A stretch of 14,975 bases of DNA from Anaerolineaceae bacterium (GCA_003524305.1 DQHW01000005.1:4737-19711); one strand, 5' to 3'. Shown: positions 1 to 6,132, counted from the first letter of the stretch. Numbers and translations: made by a program. Notes: a model not told the origin generated them from the sequence alone.

Positions 1-2534
1 GAGAGCTGGGTCTCGCCCTTCGGAGTGATCTTGCCGACCAGGATATCATTAGGTCCGACTTCAGCACCGATGCGGATGATACCTTGCTCATCAAGATCCT
101 TGATGGCATCTTCACCCACATTGGGGATATCGCGTGTAATTTCTTCAGGACCAAGCTTGGTGTCGCGGGCTTCAACTTCATGCTTTTCGATATGTACTGA
201 AGTGAATTTGTCACCCTGTACCAAACGTTCAGAGATCAAGATGGCATCTTCAAAGTTGCCGCCTTCCCAAGAAAGGAAAGCCACGACCACATTCTGACCG
301 AGAGAAAGCTTTCCACCAACAGTGGAAGAAGAATCAGCCAGGATGTCACCTTTATGTACGCGTTGGCCTTTAATGACAGCCGGACGCTGGTCAATGCATG
401 TGCTTTGGTTTGAGCGCTGATACTTGCGCAAATTGTATTCGCGGGTTTTACCTTCAGTGTTACGGACAAAGACCTGGCGTCCGGTGACCGAGGTGATTTC
501 GCCTTCTTCTTCGGCTACCAAAACCTGACCAGAGTCAATGGCGGCATATTTTTCCATGCCGGTTGAAATCAAGGGGCTGTCAGGGTTGATCAACGGAACG
601 GCTTGCGCCTGCATGTTGGAACCCATCAAGGCACGGTTGGCATCATCATGCTCGAGGAAGGGGATCAAAGCAGCGCTGATACCCACAACCTGGTTCGGAG
701 CAACATCCATGTAGTTGACACCCTCAGCAGCGCTCATAATGAAATCGCTATGGAAGCGGCAGGAGATTTGATCGCCGATGAATTCACTGTTGATATCCAT
801 GCCTGCATTGGCCTGGGCGATTACATACTTGTCTTCAGCATCAGCAGAAAGATACTCCACTTCGGCTGAAATAAACGGGGTGAGGAATATGGTCGATTTT
901 TTTGTCTTTTTTATGGCAGCAGCCATCTTGGCATCAATACGTTCGCCTTCTTTGGCAATGATTTCGCCTGATTTTTCATCCTTGATGGTTTCATTCAACA
1001 AACGTCCTTCAAGGCGGGGATCATCATAGCTTAAAGTCTTGATCACGCGGCGATAGGGGGTTTCAATGAAACCGTATTCGTTGACGCGGGCAAAGCTGGC
1101 CAAACGACCGATCAAACCAATGTTCGGACCTTCAGGAGTCTCAATTGGGCAGATACGACCGTAATGTGAATGGTGAACATCACGAACATCAAAGCCGGCA
1201 CGTTCACGGCGCAGACCGCCAGGACCCAGGGCAGAAAGGGTTCTCTTGCTGCGAAGTTCAGCCAGCGGGTTGGTTTGATCCATAAATTGTGAAAGCTGTG
1301 AAGAGCCAAAGAATTCACGCAAGGCAGCCACCACTGGTCGGATATTCACCAAACTGACCGGTGAAACCTGATCCTGATCGCGGATGGACATACGTTCTTT
1401 AATGACGCGTTCCATGCGGCGCAGGCCGATGCGTAATTTGTTCTGGATCAATTCGCCGTTGGTCTTGACACGACGGTTGCCCAAATGGTCAATATCGTCT
1501 TTGTCTTCGATCTCATTATTAATGAGGATCATGCGGCGAACGAGGTAGACAATATCCCATTTGGTCACGCTGCGGTGAGCCACGGGGATACGATCCATCA
1601 GGTCTAATTTTTGATTGAGTTTGTAGCGACCAACGCGTTCGAGATCGTAGTGTCGGCTGTCGAAAAGCTGTTCTTCAAGGAACTGCTTGGCATTTTCAAG
1701 GTTGGCGGGGTCGCCCGGTCTCATGCGTTTGAAGAACTCGATGAGCGCGGCTTCAGCCACAGTTTGCCCATTGGCGAGATCCCACACCGGTTCTTGATGG
1801 ATGGTAGAAGGAATGAACTGGCGTTCGACGTTGGTATCAATATCGCTAAAGAGTGAAATGATTTCTTCGTCAGAGCCTGTTTTCAAGGGGCTGTCACCAG
1901 GCAGAAGATCATCCACCGCAGCGAGGGCGCGCAAGAAGATGGTGATCGGCACGGTGCGCTTGCGGTTGAACTTCAGAATGAGATAATCATTCTTGCGTGT
2001 CTCAAATTCCATCCAGGCGCCGCGATCCGGGATCAACTTGGCCATTGCAAGACGGTGACCTGAAGCACGATCCACGGGGGCTTCGAAATACACACCTGGC
2101 GAGCGAATGAGCTGAGAAACCACAACACGTTCGGTACCATTAATAATGAAAGTACCCTTATCAGTCATCTCAGGGAAATCTCCCAGGAAGATGTCTGATT
2201 TTACGGGTTGAGGAATATCTGGGCCAGCCAAAAGCACGGAGACATATAAGGGGCTGGCGTAAGTCAGATCTCGTTCAACACACTCTTCCATTGAATGTTT
2301 CGGAGCTTCAAACCAATACTTGAGTCCCCATTGCTGCGCTTCAGCACTGCGTCCAGGGAAGTAAAGTTTCATCCCCTTATTGTAAGATTCGATGGGTGAA
2401 ACTTCATGAAAAAGATCGCCCAAACCATCTTCCTTTAATCGTCGGAAGGAATCGAGTTGAACCTCGATCAGGTTGGGCATTGGGAAAATAACTGGAATAC
2501 GAGCGTAAGACTTGGTTGGTAACACAGAAGCCAT
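1..2534 (-). CDS. rpoB: RNA polymerase beta subunit, N-terminal 844 codons (3' end outside window)
   Basis: Beta subunit of the core RNA polymerase; with beta-prime it forms the catalytic cleft, and it carries the rifampicin pocket. The frame is open from ATG at 2534 to the window edge, which cuts codon 845. An AGGAG Shine-Dalgarno lies six bases before the ATG. Family landmarks appear in order: NGTERVVVSQLIRSPGVYF in the N-terminal lobe, the rifampicin region GSSQLSQFMDQ...LSALGPGG around residues 409-439, then HYGRICPIETPEGPNIGLI, and near the cut LVGKITPKGETQL. The rifampicin region comes about 97 residues earlier than in E. coli, so the large proteobacterial insertion is absent. Two antibiotic-contact positions are unusual: Ser429 aligns with E. 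coli His526 and Thr432 with Arg529. No rplJ/rplL lies upstream; the gene has its own promoter. rpoC would be expected just beyond position 1, which cannot be seen. Identification is certain. Confidence 0.99.
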   Translation of the reverse strand, partial: MASVLPTKSYARIPVIFPMPNLIEVQLDSFRRLKEDGLGDLFHEVSPIESYNKGMKLYFPGRSAEAQQWGLKYWFEAPKHSMEECVERDLTYASPLYVSVLLAGPDIPQPVKSDIFLGDFPEMTDKGTFIINGTERVVVSQLIRSPGVYFEAPVDRASGHRLAMAKLIPDRGAWMEFETRKNDYLILKFNRKRTVPITIFLRALAAVDDLLPGDSPLKTGSDEEIISLFSDIDTNVERQFIPSTIHQEPVWDLANGQTVAEAALIEFFKRMRPGDPANLENAKQFLEEQLFDSRHYDLERVGRYKLNQKLDLMDRIPVAHRSVTKWDIVYLVRRMILINNEIEDKDDIDHLGNRRVKTNGELIQNKLRIGLRRMERVIKERMSIRDQDQVSPVSLVNIRPVVAALREFFGSSQLSQFMDQTNPLAELRSKRTLSALGPGGLRRERAGFDVRDVHHSHYGRICPIETPEGPNIGLIGRLASFARVNEYGFIETPYRRVIKTLSYDDPRLEGRLLNETIKDEKSGEIIAKEGERIDAKMAAAIKKTKKSTIFLTPFISAEVEYLSADAEDKYVIAQANAGMDINSEFIGDQISCRFHSDFIMSAAEGVNYMDVAPNQVVGISAALIPFLEHDDANRALMGSNMQAQAVPLINPDSPLISTGMEKYAAIDSGQVLVAEEEGEITSVTGRQVFVRNTEGKTREYNLRKYQRSNQSTCIDQRPAVIKGQRVHKGDILADSSSTVGGKLSLGQNVVVAFLSWEGGNFEDAILISERLVQGDKFTSVHIEKHEVEARDTKLGPEEITRDIPNVGEDAIKDLDEQGIIRIGAEVGPNDILVGKITPKGETQL

Positions 2535-2610
2535 AGGTTTCTCCTAGTTCATAAACCTGGCGCACGAGAATATTAACCCCTCCCAACAAATCAGGCAGGG
2601 ATACGCAAAC

Positions 2611-2697
2611 CTAAATTATATCAAACAAATCGAGAAGGTCAAGTATTTTAAGGTATTCTTCGAGCGTCATTAAATATCCCGCGGGGACAAAGTTCAT
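2611..2697 (-). other. 28-codon ORF overlapping the rpoB promoter (doubtful gene)
   Basis: An ATG at 2697 is preceded by GGGAGGAGT, a strong but closely spaced Shine-Dalgarno. It opens a frame encoding a leucine- and acid-rich peptide beginning MNFVPAGYLMTLEEYLKILD. The stop codon (2611-2613) falls just past the rpoB -10 box, so the ORF covers the whole promoter. It would have to be translated from read-through of the metallophosphoesterase transcript. It may be chance; the ribosome site is the only real support. Confidence 0.15.
2615..2642 (-). promoter_or_regulatory. Sigma-70 promoter of rpoB
   Basis: On the minus strand, a TTGACC -35 box (2637-2642) and a perfect TATAAT -10 box (2615-2620) are separated by 16 bases. 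Transcription should start near 2608, giving a leader of about 75 nt before the rpoB ATG at 2534. No terminator-like hairpin was seen in that leader. Confidence 0.85.
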
Positions 2698-2743
2698 ACT
2701 CCTCCCAGGGGGGTTATATTCAATTGTCTAATGGTTCTCCGCC

Positions 2744-3298
2744 CTAACCACAAGGGATTATTTTACCATCCACTCGCCCATTTTCATATACCTCAATTAT
2801 TCCCCAGGTACGCTGACGGGTAATACTGTCGCCGTAAGTAATCGAACCGGGATTGAAATAAAGTATGCCTTCCTTCATTATGTTCTCGGCATGGTGGGTG
2901 TGTCCAAAAACAATCACGCTGGCGTCGGGCGCCGCTTTTGGCAGCCTGCGGATATACCGCTCACGGCTATACCCGCCAAACACATACTGGAGTTTATCCA
3001 GCCAATAAACTAAAAAATTCATGTGCCCATGCATCAGGACAATTTTGATCCCAAAGACCTCAAACTTCTGCACCATTGGGATCTTGCCTGTGAGCAGGAA
3101 ATCCCGGTTGCCGAGGACCGCTTTAACCGGGGCGATGGTTTCTAACAAAGTAAGCACTCGCGGAAGACAAATATCTCCTGCATGTAAGATCAGATCCACC
3201 TTCTCAGCAATGAGTGTTGAGAGAAATTCTGTTGATATTTCAGGAGATCGATCAGGCACATGGGTATCTGAAATGACCCCGATTTTGAAGGATTTCAT
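2744..3298 (-). CDS. YfcE/MJ0936-type metallophosphoesterase
   Basis: Small calcineurin-like phosphodiesterase of the COG0622 type (184 residues, usual for the family). Members hydrolyse phosphodiester or phosphomonoester bonds at a two-metal centre; the natural substrate is generally unknown. The metal-binding motifs are all present: SDTH (residues 10-13), HAGD (39-42), GNRD (63-66, in place of the commoner GNHD/GNCD), HGH (90-92) and GHTHHAE (132-138). The product is cytosolic, with no signal peptide or membrane segment. Its ATG shares one base with the TAA of the upstream HAD gene (TAATG), and only a weak ribosome site is visible, so translation is probably coupled. It is the last gene of a two-gene unit ending about 100 bases before the rpoB promoter. 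The enzyme class is secure; the substrate is not predictable. Confidence 0.9.
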   Translation of the reverse strand: MKSFKIGVISDTHVPDRSPEISTEFLSTLIAEKVDLILHAGDICLPRVLTLLETIAPVKAVLGNRDFLLTGKIPMVQKFEVFGIKIVLMHGHMNFLVYWLDKLQYVFGGYSRERYIRRLPKAAPDASVIVFGHTHHAENIMKEGILYFNPGSITYGDSITRQRTWGIIEVYENGRVDGKIIPCG

Positions 3299-3921
3299 TA
3301 ACCTGCACCACTGCCATTTATCAAAGCAGTTACATCAGTCATAGCCTGATCAGCGTTTTTAAAAAGAATTCCATGGATGCCAAGTTTATTTGCGGCTTCG
3401 ATATTTTCAACAAAATCATCCACAAAAATAGCTTCTTCAGGTTCAGAAGAACACAAGCGCAAGATAAGGTTGTAAATGGCTGGATCTGGTTTTGCAAGTC
3501 CAACCTCGCAAGAAAATACGGCGACATGAAAAGCATCGATGCAAGGCTTACTTTTTGTTAAAACATTTCTGGCGTTCGTCCAGGCATTGCTTAATAATGC
3601 GGTCGTGTAATTGGGCTTTAATTTGCGAATGAAATCTGAAAGTTCATGATCCAGGCTATCACCAGCCCAAAAGTGTTCGCGAAATTCTCTCAGCGATTCC
3701 GAGTTAATGCGCAATTGCCCTCCAATATCTCCCCAATGGGCTTCTTCTTCGATTTTTCCAAGAGTTGCTAGTTTTCCAGATACGCTATTAAAAACAAAAT
3801 CGTGCATCGACTCAAGCGTCATTCCATATCGGGCGGCTAATTCTTTTCGGGGTGACCAATCTTCTGAACGCAATATCACGCCGCCCATATCCCAAATCAC
3901 TGTTTTTATCTTGTTCGCCAT
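3298..3921 (-). CDS. HAD-IA family hydrolase (haloacid dehalogenase-like phosphatase)
   Basis: A 207-residue soluble HAD-superfamily hydrolase, probably a small-molecule phosphatase acting through a phospho-aspartate. Motif I is WDMGGVI with nucleophile Asp11; motif II is LLSNAW with Ser111; motif III is AKPDP with Lys144; motif IV is IFVDDF with Asp168-Asp169. The second motif-I aspartate, usually the general acid/base, is Gly13. This DxGG variant is known in the YihX-like branch of HAD-IA enzymes. The helical cap is inserted after motif I (about residues 20-90). I chose the ATG at 3921 because AGGA lies seven bases upstream and the product then begins MANKIKTVIWD. The frame extends to a GTG at 3987, but that lies inside a terminator hairpin. 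It overlaps the metallophosphoesterase start, which suggests co-expression. The substrate is unknown. Confidence 0.85.
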   Translation of the reverse strand: MANKIKTVIWDMGGVILRSEDWSPRKELAARYGMTLESMHDFVFNSVSGKLATLGKIEEEAHWGDIGGQLRINSESLREFREHFWAGDSLDHELSDFIRKLKPNYTTALLSNAWTNARNVLTKSKPCIDAFHVAVFSCEVGLAKPDPAIYNLILRLCSSEPEEAIFVDDFVENIEAANKLGIHGILFKNADQAMTDVTALINGSGAG

Positions 3922-3944
3922 GGTTTTTTCCTGATTTTTTTGAA

Positions 3945-3950
3945 AGTATA
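3945..3950 (-). promoter_or_regulatory. Extended -10 promoter of the HAD/metallophosphoesterase unit
   Basis: The minus strand reads TGTTATACT, an extended -10 (TG, one base, TATACT) about 24 bases before the HAD ATG. The -35 region (TTTCTT, 3969-3974) is weak, as is common for extended -10 promoters. It sits just after the terminator of the preceding unit, which suits a new transcript start. Confidence 0.5.
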
Positions 3951-3960
3951 ACATGGCCTT

Positions 3961-4004
3961 CTTAAGAAAAGAAATCACCCTGAGCACAAAAACTCAAGGT
4001 GATT
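3961..4004 (-). terminator. Rho-independent terminator after the acetyltransferase unit
   Basis: On the minus strand a 12-bp stem (AATCACCTTGAG, 4004-3993, with CTCAGGGTGATT, 3984-3973) encloses an 8-base loop and is followed by the T-rich TTTCTTTTCTT. One pair is G-U on the minus strand but C-A on the plus strand, which favours minus-strand use. It begins about 20 bases after the acetyltransferase stop at 4025. Confidence 0.85.
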
Positions 4005-4024
4005 CTCCTTTCAACCATCGTAAA

Positions 4025-4588
4025 TTATTCGGATAGATCGACAGTCTGCATGGCTTCCCACTCGGGTTGCAAAACACCCATTATGTGACAATCCCAACGC
4101 TGGTCGTCTTTGTAAATAGCTTCACGTTCAACGCCTTCATATTTAAACCCGCTTTTTTCGTAACAGCGGATGGCGCGTCCGTTGAAAGAAAACACCCCCA
4201 GGTTGACCCTGTGCAAGTTTTGACCTCTGAAGGCGAATTTGAGCAGCAGGTTCATGGCTTCTGTTCCGTAACCCTGGCTGCGGAAATCAGGGTCGCCAAT
4301 ACCAACCCCCACCCATGCGTTGCGGGCAACCCAGTCATAACCTGCCAACTCAATAAAGCCGATCACCTTTTGCTCTTTGAGTGTGCGGATCATGAATAAC
4401 GCATTTGGCGAATCTTCTTTTTCAATCCATTCCTTGAGCATAGGAGCAGAATATTGATTCGCCGGGAAGTCATCCAGAAGGCGCAGGTAATCGCTGTCGT
4501 GATTCCATGTTTCCCAGACTTCAACATCCTTCTCAAGATCGATGGGTGTAAGTTCAATGCGCTTTCCGGTAAAAAATTGCTTGCTCAT
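4025..4588 (-). CDS. GNAT-family N-acetyltransferase, RimJ/RimL type
   Basis: Transfers an acetyl group from acetyl-CoA to an amine. RimJ/RimL relatives modify protein N-termini or small molecules, so the acceptor is uncertain. The product is 187 residues and cytosolic. The acetyl-CoA pyrophosphate loop is intact as R103-S-Q-G-Y-G-T (103-109) after the beta-4 strand WVGVGIGDP. The C-terminal hallmark HRVNLGVFSFNGRAIRCYEK (126-145) continues into SGF, as in Acetyltransf_3 proteins. I chose the ATG at 4588, preceded by GAGGTGGCAGC. The frame runs upstream to 4621 but lacks homology-like sequence there. The start overlaps the stop of the upstream acetyltransferase (ATGA), implying translational coupling. 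It is the last gene of its unit, followed by an intrinsic terminator. Confidence 0.9.
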   Translation of the reverse strand: MSKQFFTGKRIELTPIDLEKDVEVWETWNHDSDYLRLLDDFPANQYSAPMLKEWIEKEDSPNALFMIRTLKEQKVIGFIELAGYDWVARNAWVGVGIGDPDFRSQGYGTEAMNLLLKFAFRGQNLHRVNLGVFSFNGRAIRCYEKSGFKYEGVEREAIYKDDQRWDCHIMGVLQPEWEAMQTVDLSE

Positions 4589-5166
4589 GCTGCCACCTCT
4601 TCTTGTTGTTTCTTCTTCCATTCTGATTTCAAAAGCGAGTATCCCAGGCTGTCATAAAAACGACCATCATGAAAACTTGCTTCGCGAAGTTGATTTTCTC
4701 TCAGGAAGCCTGCCGACTCGTAGAGATCGATAAGCTTTGCTTGATGACCAGATAACATCAACCAAATGCGGTGCAGGCTCATTTCCATAAAGCCATAACG
4801 GAGAGCCATTGAGACCACTTCACTGCCGTAATGACTTAAGGCTTCATCAGAGGCAAAGTCTAAAAAGAAACGAGCGGATTGCTGCGAAAATTGCAGCCAG
4901 CTAAATTTCAAAAGTGCGACCATCTCGCTGGTGCCTTTTTTTCTGACCGCAAAGACAAATTCATTTTTCTTCTCGTCAGCTTCTTTTAGTTGCTCTTTTA
5001 CTTTTTTCTTTATTTCGTGCACCGCATAGGGACGGCCAGGTTTATCAAAAAGCTCGCTGCTGAACTTGAGATTGGACGTCCAATTCGAAAGCTCAACTGC
5101 ATCCTTTTCAGGGTTTATGGCAGTCCATTCTGTTAAGTCGCCTATAAATAGTGATTTTCCGATCAT
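4585..5166 (-). CDS. GNAT-like protein with degenerate acetyl-CoA loop
   Basis: A 193-residue protein with the RimJ/RimL-like fold. The second half keeps the family pattern: LRYGFMEMSLHRIWLMLSG followed by LIDLYESAGF (about residues 122-154). The acetyl-CoA loop, normally R/Q-x-x-G-x-G/A, reads A109-L-S-H-Y-G-S, so the basic residue and first glycine are missing. Either acetyl-CoA is bound atypically or the protein is a non-catalytic partner. Residues 52-68 form a Lys/Glu-rich helix (KKKVKEQLKEADEKK). The ATG at 5166 has an excellent ribosome site, AAAAGGAG, five bases upstream. It starts 31 bases after the recombinase-like gene ends and overlaps the next acetyltransferase by four bases. The tandem placement suggests duplication followed by divergence, or a heterodimer. 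Confidence 0.75.
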   Translation of the reverse strand: MIGKSLFIGDLTEWTAINPEKDAVELSNWTSNLKFSSELFDKPGRPYAVHEIKKKVKEQLKEADEKKNEFVFAVRKKGTSEMVALLKFSWLQFSQQSARFFLDFASDEALSHYGSEVVSMALRYGFMEMSLHRIWLMLSGHQAKLIDLYESAGFLRENQLREASFHDGRFYDSLGYSLLKSEWKKKQQEEVAA

Positions 5167-5197
5167 GTTGACTCCTTTTAATGATTAGTACGATGTT

Positions 5198-5650
5198 TTA
5201 GACACCGAGTGGCTCCAACACTTTTAATAGTTCAAGGGGAAGACACTCGCCATTTTTGCAAGTAAACAGTTCAAACCCACGGGTCTTGATGAACAACATC
5301 AACATGTCGTGATCTGCATTAACGCTGCCCAAGATTGCTTTTTCATCCAAAACGAACAATCGTTTGAACATGCCATTCAATATATCGGTCTTCATTTGCA
5401 GATAAGCAGGCCTGTTGAGGTTTTCAAGGCTGTCTACATCCAGGTAGATACCCGCCAGATGTTTGAACTCGAGGTGCTGTTTGATGATCGTCAGCCCTGT
5501 ATACAATTGACGTTTGGCTTCACGGCTGTAACTGTCGCCAGGGGTGATTTCAGCCCGCAAATAAAAAGCAAAGGCTTTCTGGTCTTTTTCAAGTCCATGA
5601 TGCAAATAATCCACACGATAACCGCCGAATTTGGTCATAGCGTCCAACAT
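5198..5650 (-). CDS. Small protein resembling an inactive serine-recombinase (resolvase) catalytic domain
   Basis: No exact family is recognised. The 150 residues follow the order of a serine-recombinase N-terminal domain. KAFAFYLRAE (25-34) matches the first strand (usual YxRVS); AGIYLDVDS...NRPAYLQMK (66-87) matches the second strand and R-P-x-L-x helix; LNGMFKRLFVLDE (91-103) matches the strand ending LDR; and TRGFELFTCKNGE (123-135) matches the following strand. The nucleophilic serine is Glu34, and the LDR arginine is Glu103. Arg32 and Arg80 align with conserved arginines. No DNA-binding domain follows, so strand exchange is very unlikely; a regulatory or structural role is an inference. 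GGAGG lies six bases before the ATG at 5650. The frame extends upstream to ATG 5704 and TTG 5719, adding a short Cys-x-Cys segment, so a 173-residue form is possible. It leads a unit with two GNAT genes. Confidence 0.6.
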   Translation of the reverse strand: MLDAMTKFGGYRVDYLHHGLEKDQKAFAFYLRAEITPGDSYSREAKRQLYTGLTIIKQHLEFKHLAGIYLDVDSLENLNRPAYLQMKTDILNGMFKRLFVLDEKAILGSVNADHDMLMLFIKTRGFELFTCKNGECLPLELLKVLEPLGV

Positions 5651-5715
5651 ATTCGGCCTCCCTCTTTCCTTACACGAACACTTGCCTGAATCAACAACGA
5701 CCATGATCGAATTAC

Positions 5716-5754
5716 TCAATCCGTTACACGACTTTCTGAATCACCTTTCAACAT
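5716..5754 (-). CDS. 12-codon leader ORF in front of the recombinase-like gene
   Basis: ATG at 5754 follows an unusually strong ribosome site (GGAGGAGGAGAC) and encodes MLKGDSESRVTD. Its TGA overlaps a TTG (5717-5719) that opens the longer form of the recombinase-like frame. This is the geometry of translational coupling by re-initiation. It lies immediately after the leader terminator, so it is transcribed only when that terminator is read through. It could be a regulatory peptide or merely ribosome loading. Confidence 0.35.
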   Translation of the reverse strand: MLKGDSESRVTD

Positions 5755-5775
5755 GTCTCCTCCTCCAGAAGAACA

Positions 5776-5814
5776 AAAATATAAAAAAAGCCACGGGGGT
5801 CTCCGAGGCCTTTT
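5776..5814 (-). terminator. Intrinsic terminator inside the leader of the recombinase-like/GNAT unit
   Basis: The minus strand has GCCTCGG (5809-5803), a six-base loop and CCGTGGC (5796-5790), with one T-T mismatch. The stem can be extended by A-T pairs, and it is followed by seven T (5789-5783) and a further T-rich run. It lies between a strong promoter and the first gene, so it would attenuate transcription or end a small RNA of about 240 nt. Confidence 0.75.
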
Positions 5815-6019
5815 GCGGGTTAAACAAAACGACCACGGAGTGAGTGCTGCACCGTGGCCGCCGAACTGGGTTTAGTCAGTCTTAACGATGGACAGGCGCA
5901 TTTATACAAGGATCCACAGCAACAAACCCTTTAAGGGTTGCAGTTGTAAGCCAAGTCAGTTTAATATCGATATAAACCATATTTCTGCGCCGTCCTTTCA
6001 TAAGATTTTTGTTAACAAC
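5783..6019 (-). ncRNA. Structured leader RNA: riboswitch/attenuator-like, or terminated small RNA
   Basis: The transcript expected from the 6026-6054 promoter can fold as follows. Helix P1 pairs GGACGGCGC (5995-5987) with GCGCCTGTCC (5899-5890), leaving one bulged T. It encloses a palindromic arm (5959-5977) and a hairpin with GCAAC/GTTGC and AACCC/GGGTT pairs (5919-5941). Further on, GGCCACGG (5859-5852) pairs with CCGTGGTC (5838-5831). The same GCCACGG can instead pair perfectly with CCGTGGC, the 3' arm of the terminator (5796-5790), which would abolish the terminator. This mutually exclusive pairing is the logic of a riboswitch or attenuator. I recognise no known class: TPP, SAM, FMN, cobalamin, glycine, T-box and 6S consensus elements were not found. 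A 39-codon ORF also runs through it. Confidence 0.5.
5882..6001 (-). other. 39-codon ORF inside the structured leader (doubtful)
   Basis: ATG at 6001 (or the in-frame ATG seven codons later) opens a frame beginning MKGRRRNMVYIDIKLTWLTT and ending NAPVHR. No ribosome site precedes the first ATG; AAAGGA lies about 12 bases before the second, which is a long spacing. The frame coincides with the P1 helix and both inner hairpins, so base pairing could be the real constraint. It could also be an attenuator leader peptide, although there is no run of one amino acid. Confidence 0.25.
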
Positions 6020-6025
6020 ACAAAG

Positions 6026-6054
6026 ATTATACAGAATCCAGAACTAAAAGTCAA
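6026..6054 (-). promoter_or_regulatory. Strong sigma-70 promoter of the recombinase-like/GNAT leader
   Basis: On the minus strand, TTGACT (6049-6054) and TATAAT (6026-6031) are separated by the optimal 17 bases. Start is expected near 6019, leaving about 370 nt of leader before the ATG at 5650. It is back to back with the rsmG promoter. Confidence 0.88.
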
Positions 6055-6123
6055 TAATGAGTTTTAATGAATTTTTAATTATTTCTACAATTTATTCATT
6101 ATAAAAAGAAACTGGGGCTCTAT

Positions 6124-6132
6124 TGGTATAAT
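6124..6132 (+). promoter_or_regulatory. Extended -10 promoter of rsmG, leaderless start
   Basis: TGGTATAAT (TG 6124-6125, TATAAT 6127-6132) is a perfect extended -10; no -35 box is recognisable at 16-18 bases. The -10 ends six bases before the rsmG ATG, so transcription should begin at or next to the A of the start codon. Confidence 0.7.

Noticed and set aside
889..912. Runs of T in rpoB that might hide a frameshift
   Set aside because: Translation through them stays in one frame (AAIKKTKKSTIFLTPF) and rejoins conserved RpoB sequence on both sides.
3922..3987. Upstream extension of the HAD frame to a GTG at 3987
   Set aside because: It runs through the terminator hairpin of the preceding unit and past an extended -10 promoter. 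The ATG at 3921 has a good ribosome site and starts directly with the conserved HAD strand.
5309..5689. 126-codon plus-strand frame
   Set aside because: Antisense to the recombinase-like gene, whose own frame has an excellent ribosome site and an operon context; nothing recognisable in the plus-strand product.
5783..6019. T-box, 6S RNA, SRP RNA or tmRNA
   Set aside because: No T-box sequence, no long closed hairpin joining the two ends as in 6S RNA, no SRP GGAAG-type loop, and no tRNA-like acceptor of tmRNA.
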